A DNA stretch of 64,000 bases from an uncultured Microbulbifer sp. (GTDB lineage Bacteria; Pseudomonadota; Gammaproteobacteria; Pseudomonadales; Cellvibrionaceae). The stretch lies in assembly GCF_947498635.1 (NCBI RefSeq), contig NZ_CANMKV010000020.1, forward strand, positions 21,520-85,519. The letters are read 5' to 3'. The position numbers were made by a program, and so were the translations under genes. How positions within the stretch are numbered: the first letter of the stretch is position 1; each line of letters begins with the position of its first letter. This document shows positions 8,489 through 17,017 of the stretch, piece after piece. The notes under the pieces are model-generated. The model worked only from the letters and a program-made list of their open reading frames with translations, was not told the DNA's origin and ran no database searches.

Positions 8489-9172
8489 TTGCTGGATACC
8501 ACCTATAACGTCGAAACCCCCGAGGGTATCGATCTACGCGCGCGGGCCGCTGGGCCTGTGCCGCGCATCCTCGCCTTTGCCGTGGATGTGTTTTATCGAA
8601 CCCTAATACTCGCTGGGCTCGGCATAGGCCTGGCCTTTGCCAAAACTGCCGGTATGGGGATCTGGCTAATCTGCTCCTTCCTGTTGGAGTGGTTTTACCC
8701 GGTGTTTTTCGAGGTGCTGCGCGGCGGCCAGACACCGGGTAAAAAGGCCTTTGGACTGATGGTGGTGAACGACAACCTCACTCCCATCTCCTGGGGCGCC
8801 TCTATTGTGCGCAACCTGCTGCGCTTCGCCGACTTCCTACCTTTCGCCTACGCCACCGGCGTAATTGCCATGACCCTGGGGCGCAACTTTCAGCGCCTCG
8901 GCGATTTGGCCGCAGGTACCCTGGTGGTCTACCGCGACACGGACAAGGTACCCATGGCACTGCCGGACACAACACCGCTGCCGCCACCACGCAATTTCAA
9001 ACAGCAGGACCAACTAGCCCTGATCAGCCTGCTGGAGCGCCACGACGACTTGAGCGAGGCGCGCCAACAGGAGCTCGCCAATTTACTCGAGCCGATCACT
9101 GCCAAGAGAGGCCGCGCCGCGCTGGAATACTTACGCGCCGTGGGTAGCTGGTTATTGGGTGGCAGGGGCTAG
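8489..9172 (+). CDS. RDD family membrane protein
   Basis: This 227-residue protein has the RDD-domain layout: an R-x-x-A-x-x-x-D motif near PRILAFAVDVFYR, a second hydrophobic block (WLICSFLLEWFYPVFFE) with GGQTPGKKAFGLMVV, and a terminal LGRNFQRLGDLAAGTLVVY. The start is TTG at 8489 with AGGAG eight bases upstream. RDD proteins are multi-pass and have been linked to sodium/proton exchange in some cases, not shown here. It is the first of six tightly packed genes; the next starts six bases after its stop. Confidence 0.85.
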   Translation: MLDTTYNVETPEGIDLRARAAGPVPRILAFAVDVFYRTLILAGLGIGLAFAKTAGMGIWLICSFLLEWFYPVFFEVLRGGQTPGKKAFGLMVVNDNLTPISWGASIVRNLLRFADFLPFAYATGVIAMTLGRNFQRLGDLAAGTLVVYRDTDKVPMALPDTTPLPPPRNFKQQDQLALISLLERHDDLSEARQQELANLLEPITAKRGRAALEYLRAVGSWLLGGRG

Positions 9173-9178
9173 GAATTC

Positions 9179-10150
9179 ATGAGACAGAGAGATTTTGAAA
9201 ATCGCCACCGCGACAGCTGGGCACAGCTGGAGACCTGGCTTAAAAACGATCAGGCCCGCGCTGAAGTGGCCACACTGGACTTGCCCGCCGCCTACCGCGA
9301 GCTGTGCCAGCAACTGGCCGTCGCCAAGGAGCGCCTGTACACCAGCCGCCTGATCGACCACCTCAACCAGCTGGTCACGTCGGCCCACCACCGGGTTTAC
9401 CGCCAGCAAACCCTGCGCCGCAAGGGTTGGTTACACTACCTGGTAGCCGGATTTCCCCAGGCCGTGCGCGCCAACGGCCGCGTGGTGGCTCTGGCCAGTG
9501 CACTGTTTTTGCTGCCCGCCCTGGTGATGGGCATCGGCACCTACAACAACGATGCATTAATTTATGCGGTCATGGCTCCCGGCGATGTGCTCTCCCTGGA
9601 ATCCATGTACGACCCCGGCAATCGCGTGCTCGGGCGTGAGCGCGGCTCGGATACCGACCTGGCCATGTTCGGTTTCTACATCAAGAACAATATCGGAATT
9701 GCTTTTCGCACTTTTGCCGGGGGCATACTGTTCGGCCTCGGCTCCATCTTTTTTTTGGTTTTCAACGGCATCTACCTCGGCGCGGTATTTGGCCATATCA
9801 CCAGAGTGGGGTTTGTAACCACCTTCTACCCCTTCGTGATCGGCCACGGCGCCTTTGAGCTGACCGCCATAGTGCTGGCCGGAGCCGCCGGCCTGCTGCT
9901 CGGGCGCTCGCTGGTAGATCCGGGTCAACACCGACGCTCGGTAGCCCTGCGCCTAGCCAGTGTCGAGGCCATGAAAATTATGTACGGCACCTTCCTGATG
10001 CTGGTGATCGCCGCCTTCCTAGAGGCCTTCTGGTCGTCCAGCACGGCCATGCCCATCGCGATCAAACTCGGCTTCGGCGCTCTTCTGTGGCTGCTGGTAT
10101 TCGCCTATTTCGCCCTGGCCGGGCGCGGGGGTTCCAGCCATGCAAGTTAA
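9179..10150 (+). CDS. SpoIIM-like (stage II sporulation protein M family) membrane protein
   Basis: This 323-residue protein has a charged helical head (residues 1-95, with the EL-LYRxx-type region AAYRELCQQL) followed by about five membrane segments. The block NNIGIAFRTFAGGILFGLGS and GHGAFELTAIVLAGAAGL match the SpoIIM family, which outside sporulating bacteria often sits beside MoxR and DUF58 genes. The gene overlaps the next by 11 bases. Proposed roles in envelope remodelling or proteolysis control are inference from neighbours. Confidence 0.85.
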   Translation: MRQRDFENRHRDSWAQLETWLKNDQARAEVATLDLPAAYRELCQQLAVAKERLYTSRLIDHLNQLVTSAHHRVYRQQTLRRKGWLHYLVAGFPQAVRANGRVVALASALFLLPALVMGIGTYNNDALIYAVMAPGDVLSLESMYDPGNRVLGRERGSDTDLAMFGFYIKNNIGIAFRTFAGGILFGLGSIFFLVFNGIYLGAVFGHITRVGFVTTFYPFVIGHGAFELTAIVLAGAAGLLLGRSLVDPGQHRRSVALRLASVEAMKIMYGTFLMLVIAAFLEAFWSSSTAMPIAIKLGFGALLWLLVFAYFALAGRGGSSHAS

Positions 10151-11738
10151 GCATCTGGCGGTACGCGCACGCCTGCGCTCACCCTGGGAGTCCATCGACT
10201 TGGGCATCGCCCTGGCGCGCAAATACTGGCTGCCAATGTTTCTGGTCTGGCTGATACCGGCGGCCTTGCTATTGGGCCCTCTCGCTTGGTTTTTCCCCGG
10301 CCATCCGGGCTGGTCGCTGTTCGCGGTCTGGTGGCTAAAACCCGTGTTCGACCGCCTGCCGCTGTTTATGATCAGCCGCACCCTATTCGGCACGCCGGTA
10401 TCCGCGCTGGCGGCACTGAAAGCGTTTTTCCGGCAGAACCGCACCGACTGGCTCGCCTGGATCACGATCCGCCGCCTGAGCCCCACGCGCGCCTTCGATA
10501 TGCCGGTGACCGTACTGGAGCAGTCCAAGGGCGGCGCTCGCGCTGCGCGTATCGGCGTACTGCACCGCAAACATTCCGGAGCCGCTACCTGGCTGACTTT
10601 GACCGGTATCCACCTGGAGACCTTCTTCCTGATCGCCGCCTTTATCCTTATCTACCTGTTTATCCCCGAGCAGGTTACGGCAAATATCGAGTGGACGCCC
10701 CTGGTCCGCGGCGAGACCCTGGCGCTGGAATGGGTCTCCAACGTTCTCTGTCTGCTAATTATGGCGGCGGTGGCACCGTTTTATATTGTGAGCGGCTTCT
10801 GTCTGTATATTGGTCGGCGCATCGAGCTGGAAGGCTGGGATATCGAGATCCAGTTCCGCGATCTGGTGGAGCGCCACCAGCGCGCTCAACAGTCGCGCAA
10901 GCCCACTGCAAACGGCGCCTCGCCTCTGGCCACGGTGTTACTGCTGTGTGCGCTCGCCTGTGCCTCGCTAACACCGACGCCACAGGCCTGGGCGGAAACT
11001 CTGGAGAGCCCCCAACAGGCACAACAACATATCGATAAGATCCTCGCGGCAGAAGACTTCCACAGGATCGAGGAGGAGAGCGGCTGGCGCCTCAAAGATT
11101 TTGATAGCGAACAGGGAAAAATTCCCGAGTGGCTGATCAAACTGTTCGAGTGGCTGTTCGAATGGCTCAGCGAGAACGCCGATGAAGCCGACGATTCCTC
11201 GGGTATCAACTGGGGAGCTCTGCTTGCCAAGCCCATTGAGTTACTGCTTTGGATCGGTGTAATCACCGGGTTGATCTATCTGGGCTGGCGCCACCACGAG
11301 GCCATTCTCAACAGCGTGCGCTGGCAGCCTAATGCGAAAACAAAAGCGGCGGAGGCGCCGGAGACCCTATTTGGCCTCGACGTGCGCCAGTCCAGTCTGC
11401 CCAGCGATGTGTGCGCGGAGGTACTGCGCCTGTGGCGGGCGGGCGACCAGCGCGCCGGCCTGGGCCTTTTATATCGCGCCACCCTGTCCCACCTGATCGA
11501 GGACTTCCAATTTTATTTTGGCGACCACCTCACCGAGAGCGAGTGCGCCCAATTGGTAAGTCAGCGCCAGCGGACACCAGAAGGCCTGCAGCGCCCGGTG
11601 AGCGCGCCTATGAGCCAGTTTGTACAGCAGCTCACGATGAACTGGCAGCAACTGGCCTACGCCCACCGCCCCCCCGCCGATACACAGGTAGGCGACCTGT
11701 GCCAGCAGTGGCAGGAGGTATTTGCCAATGACCGCTAA
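10140..11738 (+). CDS. DUF4129-like membrane protein
   Basis: The 532-residue protein has an N-terminal half with five or six membrane segments and a mid-region segment (about residues 262-280) resembling an internal export signal. A periplasmic stretch containing PEWLIKLFEWLFEWLSENADE comes next, then another membrane helix (near 365-383) and a C-terminal DUF4129-like helical domain (AGDQRAGLGLLYRATLSHL). The start ATG at 10140 overlaps the SpoIIM gene and the 3' end overlaps the next gene, so translation is coupled. It is in the MoxR/DUF58 operon. Function unknown. Confidence 0.8.
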   Translation: MQVKHLAVRARLRSPWESIDLGIALARKYWLPMFLVWLIPAALLLGPLAWFFPGHPGWSLFAVWWLKPVFDRLPLFMISRTLFGTPVSALAALKAFFRQNRTDWLAWITIRRLSPTRAFDMPVTVLEQSKGGARAARIGVLHRKHSGAATWLTLTGIHLETFFLIAAFILIYLFIPEQVTANIEWTPLVRGETLALEWVSNVLCLLIMAAVAPFYIVSGFCLYIGRRIELEGWDIEIQFRDLVERHQRAQQSRKPTANGASPLATVLLLCALACASLTPTPQAWAETLESPQQAQQHIDKILAAEDFHRIEEESGWRLKDFDSEQGKIPEWLIKLFEWLFEWLSENADEADDSSGINWGALLAKPIELLLWIGVITGLIYLGWRHHEAILNSVRWQPNAKTKAAEAPETLFGLDVRQSSLPSDVCAEVLRLWRAGDQRAGLGLLYRATLSHLIEDFQFYFGDHLTESECAQLVSQRQRTPEGLQRPVSAPMSQFVQQLTMNWQQLAYAHRPPADTQVGDLCQQWQEVFANDR

Positions 11739-13041
11739 ACGCCTGTTGATTGGTTTCGCTCTGCTGCTGTGTGCCGCGCTGGCATGGCTGTTCCTCGCGT
11801 TCTTTGAGCGCTACACCGAGGAAAAGGACCGTGGCTGGGGAGCAGAAGCACGACGCAATCCGTTCCTGGCCGCCGAGCACTACCTGGCCGAGGTGGGGCT
11901 GGAGCCCCGCCAGGCGGAAAATATCTCCGTGCTGAATACGCTGCCTGCAGACGCCACCCTGTTTATCGCCAGCTCCAGTCAAATCTACAATCCTCAGCGC
12001 GTTGAGGAGCTATTGCAGTGGGTTGAGAGCGGCGGCCACGCCATCGTAGTCGCGCGCACTGAAGGCTTCGATTTCGACAAGGGACGCAGCGAAGAGCGCG
12101 ACTGGCTGCTGGAGGCCCTCGGCGTCTCCATGATGGAGGGGCATGAAGAGTTTCATTTTGAGCACCCTCTGCAACCGCTGATAGGGGAAGACGCCGAACT
12201 GAACCCTGAGCAGAGCCCCGGCGAGGCCCTGCGCGAATACAACCGCAAGATCGATGAGGGGCTAGTCGAGGATAAAGCCGAATCAGAGGCAGAGAAACCT
12301 CGCAACCCGGATGTGGAGCCAGAAAACCTGGTCACCCTACCCACCGCCAGCGGGGCCGAAATTCAGTTACATTTCGACGCCAGCCACCTGCTCTACCACG
12401 AGGGCATCGATGACAGCAGCGCCGAGGGCGCCCCCCTATTCTTTGCCAAAGTTTGGCGCGAAGACGAGGCAGCGCCGTTTATGCAGTTTGGACGGGGCAC
12501 CGGCGTCATCACCCTGCTGACCGACAGCACCATCTGGCAGTCTCACCGTATCGGCCACTTCGACCACGCCTATTTCCTTCAGCTACTGGCCGGCAGTGGC
12601 GATTTTGTCTTCCTGACGCGCCCGCGATTCGAATCGCTGGGGTTCCTCGCGCGCAAGTATGCCGCCGAGTTTTTTATTTCCGGCCTGCTCGCCCTTTTCG
12701 GCTGGCTACTACTGCGCGCACGTCGCTTCGGCCCCCTGCAGCCGCCACCGGAAAGCGTACGCCGCTCACTGCTGGAACATATCTCTGCCTGTGGGCACTA
12801 TTACTGGCGCGACGACCAATGTGAGCGACTGCTGCGCGGCCAGCGCGAGGCGCTGCTGCGCCGTCTCGGCGCGACAGGGGCCAGCGCTGCCGCCCGGCAA
12901 AAGCTGTGTAAAAAGCTCAGCGCCGAAACCAATCTCAGCGAACACAGCATCATCGCCTGCCTGTGGGGCAAACCGGCGATCAGCGAAGAATCCTTTACCG
13001 AACAAATGCGCACCCTGCAGCGAATTGAGGCAGTCCTATGA
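11728..13041 (+). CDS. DUF4350 domain protein
   Basis: This 437-residue protein has an N-terminal membrane segment (residues 5-24), a periplasmic DUF4350-like domain (AAEHYLAEVGLEPRQAE, then LFIASSSQIYN and WVESGGHAIVVARTEGF) and a second membrane helix near residues 318-337 followed by a cytosolic tail. The ATG at 11728 is preferred over the TTG at 11722 because AGGAGG lies nine bases upstream. DUF4350 folds resemble class I glutamine amidotransferase-like modules in related proteins. The stop overlaps the moxR start by four bases (ATGA). Confidence 0.8.
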   Translation: MTAKRLLIGFALLLCAALAWLFLAFFERYTEEKDRGWGAEARRNPFLAAEHYLAEVGLEPRQAENISVLNTLPADATLFIASSSQIYNPQRVEELLQWVESGGHAIVVARTEGFDFDKGRSEERDWLLEALGVSMMEGHEEFHFEHPLQPLIGEDAELNPEQSPGEALREYNRKIDEGLVEDKAESEAEKPRNPDVEPENLVTLPTASGAEIQLHFDASHLLYHEGIDDSSAEGAPLFFAKVWREDEAAPFMQFGRGTGVITLLTDSTIWQSHRIGHFDHAYFLQLLAGSGDFVFLTRPRFESLGFLARKYAAEFFISGLLALFGWLLLRARRFGPLQPPPESVRRSLLEHISACGHYYWRDDQCERLLRGQREALLRRLGATGASAAARQKLCKKLSAETNLSEHSIIACLWGKPAISEESFTEQMRTLQRIEAVL

Positions 13042-14042
13042 GCGATACCACCCTGAATCCCGAACCACAAACCCACAGCCAGGCGCCGGATTGGCAGACC
13101 GCTTCAGCCCAGTTGCAGTTGCTGCGTAACACGATCAACCGCCTATTGATCGGCCAGGAACAGGTGGTCGAACAGGTCCTGGTGGCGCTGCTGGCTTCGG
13201 GCCACGTGCTGCTGGAGGGCGTACCCGGTCTCGGCAAGACCCTGCTGGTGCGCACCCTGGCCAACTGTTTCGGCGGCAGCTTCCGCCGCATCCAGTTCAC
13301 CCCGGACCTGATGCCGGCGGATGTCACCGGCCACGCCATGTACAACATGGGCGAAAGCCGCTTCGAAGTGCGCCGCGGCCCGGTGTTTACCAACCTGTTG
13401 CTGGCGGACGAGATCAACCGCGCCCCCGCCAAGACCCAGGCCGCCCTACTCGAAGTGATGCAGGAGAAACAGGTCACTATCGACGGCACAGCGCTGCCGG
13501 TGCCCAGCCCCTTTATGGTGCTGGCTACTCAAAACCCCATCGAGCAGGAGGGCACTTACCCGCTGCCGGAGGCGGAACTGGACCGATTCCTGCTCAAAGT
13601 TCTGATCGACTACCCAAGCCTGGAGGCCGAGCTGCAACTGGCCGCCGCCGCCAGCAGTGGCCGTATCGAGCAGCGCCTGCGGGAGAAACCCGCCGGGGAA
13701 ATCACCATCGCGCAGTTGCAACAATTACAAGCCCTAGTACCGCAAGTGGCGCTGGATCAGCAGGTGCTGGAATACGCCGTGCGTCTGGTGCGCGCCACCC
13801 GCAAAGCAGCCCAACTGCGCAGCCCCGCCGGCCCCCGCGCCAGTATCGGCCTGCTGCAGGCCGCCCGTGCCAGCGCTCTGCTGCAGGGTCGCGAATTCGT
13901 GCTGCCGGACGATATCAAAATGATGGCGATTCCGGTGATGCGCCACCGCGTGAGCCTCTCCCCGGATATGGAGATCGATGGCGAAACCACCGACAGTGCT
14001 CTGGCAATGATCATCGATAGCGTCGAGGCACCGCGGCTGTGA
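13038..14042 (+). CDS. MoxR-family AAA+ ATPase
   Basis: A 334-residue AAA+ protein. Walker A is GVPGLGKTLLVRTLA, Walker B is LLLADEINRAPAKTQ, and sensor I lies in MVLATQNPIEQEGTYPLPEAELDRF, which is diagnostic of MoxR. The lid domain follows (PRASIGLLQAARASALLQGR). MoxR ATPases act as chaperones that mature partner proteins, usually encoded alongside DUF58 or VWA proteins. Here it overlaps DUF4350 upstream and DUF58 downstream, both by four bases. Confidence 0.95.
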   Translation: MSDTTLNPEPQTHSQAPDWQTASAQLQLLRNTINRLLIGQEQVVEQVLVALLASGHVLLEGVPGLGKTLLVRTLANCFGGSFRRIQFTPDLMPADVTGHAMYNMGESRFEVRRGPVFTNLLLADEINRAPAKTQAALLEVMQEKQVTIDGTALPVPSPFMVLATQNPIEQEGTYPLPEAELDRFLLKVLIDYPSLEAELQLAAAASSGRIEQRLREKPAGEITIAQLQQLQALVPQVALDQQVLEYAVRLVRATRKAAQLRSPAGPRASIGLLQAARASALLQGREFVLPDDIKMMAIPVMRHRVSLSPDMEIDGETTDSALAMIIDSVEAPRL

Positions 14043-15436
14043 CACAGGGCGTCGCCGCGACAGAGGTTTCGAGCGCAGAGCCCCGCCTCGGACGTCCCGG
14101 ACCCAGCCACCGCCTGATCAAACTCCTCGGCTACTGGTGCCTGACCGCACTGGCCGTCAGTGCCGCGCGTATTTGGCTACCCCAGTCTGCAGACCTGGTG
14201 GTCTCACTGTGGTGGACCGGCGGGGGCCTGTTGATCGGCGCGGCCCTGCTGGATCTCCTCACCGGGCGCAGAGTGAAAGGCCTAGAGGGCGCACGAAAAC
14301 TGCCCGGTAATCTGGCCCTGGGCGTGCGCAACAGCGCGCGCTTGAAACTGCGCAACAGCGGCCCTCGCGCGCTAAAGCTTTGGGTGTGCGACAGTGTGCC
14401 GCAACAACTGGCCAGCACCGGGCTACCGCGCCAAGCACAGCTGGAGCCGGATCAGGAAGTTGCCATCGAGTACTCCCTGGTGCCACACCGCCGCGGCAGT
14501 GCTGAATTCGGGCGTATCGAAGTGCTCGCCGATTCCCCCTGGGGCCTGTGGCAGACCCAGGTGTGGCTCGGAGACAAACAGACCGTGAAGGTCTACCCCA
14601 ACTTCCTCGGTATTTCCTCCCTGCAAGCGCTTTCCACCGAACAGACCCTGCGCCAGCTCGGCCTGCACCAACAGCATCGGCGCGGCGAGGGCATGGACTT
14701 CCGCCAGCTGCGCGAATACCGCCAGGGCGATAGCCAGCGACAGGTCGATTGGCGTGCAAGCTCGCGCCTGCGCAAACTGATCAGCCGTGAATACCAGGAC
14801 GAGCGCGATCAGGAAATCATCTATATGCTCGACTGCGGTCGGCGCATGCGCGCCAAAGACGGCGAGCTGAGCCATTTCGACCACGCACTTAACGGCCTGC
14901 TGCTATCCGCCTATGTGGCGATTAAACAGGGCGATGCCGTGGGCCTGCAGGCATTTGCCGCCGCTCGCGACAGCTCCGGTGGACAACTGCCGCCGGTCAA
15001 GGGCGAGAGCGCGATCAACCTACTGCTCAACAATGTCTACGACCTCCACTCCGGCACCGGCAGTGCAGACTATAGCGGCGCCGCCCAGCAACTGCTGGCC
15101 ACCCACAAGCGCCGCGCCCTGGTGATCCTGATCACCAATCTGCGTGATGAAGACAGTGCCGAACTGCTCACCGCCGTGCGACTGCTCACCCGCAATCACC
15201 TGGTGATGGTGGCCAGCCTGCGGGAAACGGCCGTAGACCGCGTGGCGCAAAAGCCCATCGGGAATTTTTCCGAAGCGGTCGACAGTGCCGCAGCACAGGA
15301 TTTCCTGCGCCGGCGCGCACGCCTGTTACAACAGTTGCAAGCCTGTAACGTATCCGTCGTCGACTCCCGCCCGGAGCTGTTGCACCAAGCGTTGGTAGAA
15401 GCTTACTGGCGCCTGAAGCGCAGTGGAAAAATCTAA
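14039..15436 (+). CDS. DUF58 domain protein
   Basis: This 465-residue protein has two N-terminal membrane helices (about 25-75), a beta-rich middle and the DUF58 core (GEGMDFRQLREYRQGDSQRQ, then VDWRASSRLRKLISREYQDE), continuing into a VWA-like fold with IYMLDCGRRM. The start is GTG at 14039 in a GTGA overlap with moxR. It is the last gene of the operon. DUF58 proteins are the usual partners of MoxR. The operon lacks the separate VWA and BatD genes seen in aerotolerance-type loci. Confidence 0.9.
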   Translation: MTQGVAATEVSSAEPRLGRPGPSHRLIKLLGYWCLTALAVSAARIWLPQSADLVVSLWWTGGGLLIGAALLDLLTGRRVKGLEGARKLPGNLALGVRNSARLKLRNSGPRALKLWVCDSVPQQLASTGLPRQAQLEPDQEVAIEYSLVPHRRGSAEFGRIEVLADSPWGLWQTQVWLGDKQTVKVYPNFLGISSLQALSTEQTLRQLGLHQQHRRGEGMDFRQLREYRQGDSQRQVDWRASSRLRKLISREYQDERDQEIIYMLDCGRRMRAKDGELSHFDHALNGLLLSAYVAIKQGDAVGLQAFAAARDSSGGQLPPVKGESAINLLLNNVYDLHSGTGSADYSGAAQQLLATHKRRALVILITNLRDEDSAELLTAVRLLTRNHLVMVASLRETAVDRVAQKPIGNFSEAVDSAAAQDFLRRRARLLQQLQACNVSVVDSRPELLHQALVEAYWRLKRSGKI

Positions 15437-15544
15437 CCAGCGCCTGCACCTGGGTTCCATTAAGTTGCAGTGGGCCGTCCCCAAGAGAGATACTCGTGCT
15501 GTTCAAAAATAGAATTCCACAAAAACAGGGAACCCAACACGAAC

Positions 15545-16162
15545 ATGTCTCAAAACACAATCGAGCTGCTCAGCCGTGCAGCGGTAAAGTCTTCCCCCTT
15601 CCCCCACTTTTACCTTGAGCGCTCACTGGCTTCTGAAGAGGCCAGCGCCCTGATCGCCGATTTCCCCCCCCTGGACCAAGGCGGCAGCTTCAATATCAAC
15701 GATGTGAAGACTACCGAGCGCCTGCGCGATTTTGTCGAACAGTTTGGCAGCCCTGAAGTAAGACAGATTCTCGGCGAAAAATTTTCCGTCGACCTGTCCG
15801 ATAAGCCGATGATGGCGACACTGCGTGGGTATTCCCGAGCCAAGGACGGACGAATCCATACAGATTCGAAAAGCAAATTGATTACGGTTTTGATCTACCT
15901 CAATGATGAATGGCCGGCGTCTACCGGCCGCCTGCGTATCCTGCGCAGTGGCGATAACATGGATGATTACACCGATGAATTACTCCCAGGCCCGAGTTCC
16001 CTGGTTGCTTTCAAGGTGACCGATAATTGCTGGCATGGTTATCCCAGTTTTGTCGGTAAACGCCAGGCGATCCAGATCAATTTTTTAAGCGGTGACAAAG
16101 CGAAAAAGAAGCACCAGTTTTTTCACGGCATCAGCGCGCGAATAAAATCCCTCTTCCAGTAA
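15545..16162 (+). CDS. 2-oxoglutarate/Fe(II)-dependent oxygenase
   Basis: The start ATG at 15545 gives 205 residues; upstream in-frame codons overlap non-coding-looking sequence. The iron-binding triad is visible: His and Asp in GRIHTDSK (HxD), and the distal His in NCWHGYPSF, with Arg in GKRQAIQINF for 2-oxoglutarate. The family is prolyl-hydroxylase-like. The substrate is unknown. It stands apart from the DUF58 operon (108-base gap). Confidence 0.85.
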   Translation: MSQNTIELLSRAAVKSSPFPHFYLERSLASEEASALIADFPPLDQGGSFNINDVKTTERLRDFVEQFGSPEVRQILGEKFSVDLSDKPMMATLRGYSRAKDGRIHTDSKSKLITVLIYLNDEWPASTGRLRILRSGDNMDDYTDELLPGPSSLVAFKVTDNCWHGYPSFVGKRQAIQINFLSGDKAKKKHQFFHGISARIKSLFQ

Positions 16163-16329
16163 AATTATCGGATAAAGATCCTCGCTCGATAGGGAGCACA
16201 ACAAATTAATAAACACTCCCTGCCCATATTTTGATGATGGCAGTGGCACTTTTACCACCTAACGGGTAATCTGTTGCCACCTGCCCGAGAAATCGAAATC
16301 GGCCCCGGTCATCTTAAGATCCACTATTT

Positions 16330-16770
16330 ATGAGCCCCCAGCGCATCTTAAAAAGCCGCCCACACCTGCCCCAATGGCAGGCGCTGTTGCTTTTAGTGGT
16401 GTTTCTCAGTGCGCGTGGTTTGGTACCTGCGGGATTTATGCCCGCCGCCTTTGCGGACTCTACCCCCTACGGCCTCTGTCACGGCGACAGCCGCAGCGCA
16501 CTTTTATTAAATGCCCTGGCAATCCCGGTAGAAGAGCACCACCACGGCCCTCAGACTGAAACGAGCGGGCATAACCACGATGCGCTGACCGCACATTCTT
16601 TTGCCGACAATCATTGTAATTTTTCCGCCGCGGCCAGCCTGGCCAGTGCGCCGGCGGCAGAGCTGTATGCAGCCGTCGCGGGAAACATCCTGCCCACGCC
16701 AGCCATCGGTTTCAGTCCGGTTCACTCCCACAGACATGCCCGCCCTCTTATCCGCGCCCCGCCGGTTTAA
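16330..16770 (+). CDS. DUF2946-like His-rich exported protein
   Basis: The 146-residue protein has a hydrophobic segment (about 17-35) and the RGLVPAGFMPAAFA block typical of DUF2946, then LCHGD and a His-rich stretch (EEHHHGPQTE, HNHDAL, DNHC). DUF2946 proteins commonly sit next to TonB-dependent copper receptors, and the His clusters fit metal binding. It precedes such a receptor by 247 bases on the same strand. A role in copper acquisition is inferred from context. Confidence 0.75.
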   Translation: MSPQRILKSRPHLPQWQALLLLVVFLSARGLVPAGFMPAAFADSTPYGLCHGDSRSALLLNALAIPVEEHHHGPQTETSGHNHDALTAHSFADNHCNFSAAASLASAPAAELYAAVAGNILPTPAIGFSPVHSHRHARPLIRAPPV

Positions 16771-16918
16771 CACCACCGTTTTTCCATTAATTTTTCAGCA
16801 CTGAAAAAGTGTGTCGAAAATTCGAGGTCTGATTTCGAGGCTGGGTAGCGCGCGTCATACTCGCGATTAACCTGGCCAGGCTGCTACAGCCGTATATCCG
16901 CCTCGTCAAAATAGGAAT

Positions 16919-16942
16919 TCCCGGCTGTGATTACGGCCGGGA
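16919..16942. other. Inverted repeat in the copper-receptor leader region
   Basis: TCCCGGC and GCCGGGA, 10 bases apart, form a possible hairpin 76 bases before the receptor start codon. There is no T-run, so it is not a typical terminator. It may be an operator or an RNA element; unproven. Confidence 0.35.
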
Positions 16943-17017
16943 TAAATCCGTGCGCGCCTTTTAAGCACGCACGTATAACCGTGTCCGCTGCACGGTCTGA
17001 TAAACGGATAAGTCAGC

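Noticed and set aside
16771..17017. A cobalamin riboswitch before the TonB receptor
   Set aside because: No B12-box-like conserved segments; only a simple inverted repeat. The receptor is of copper type.
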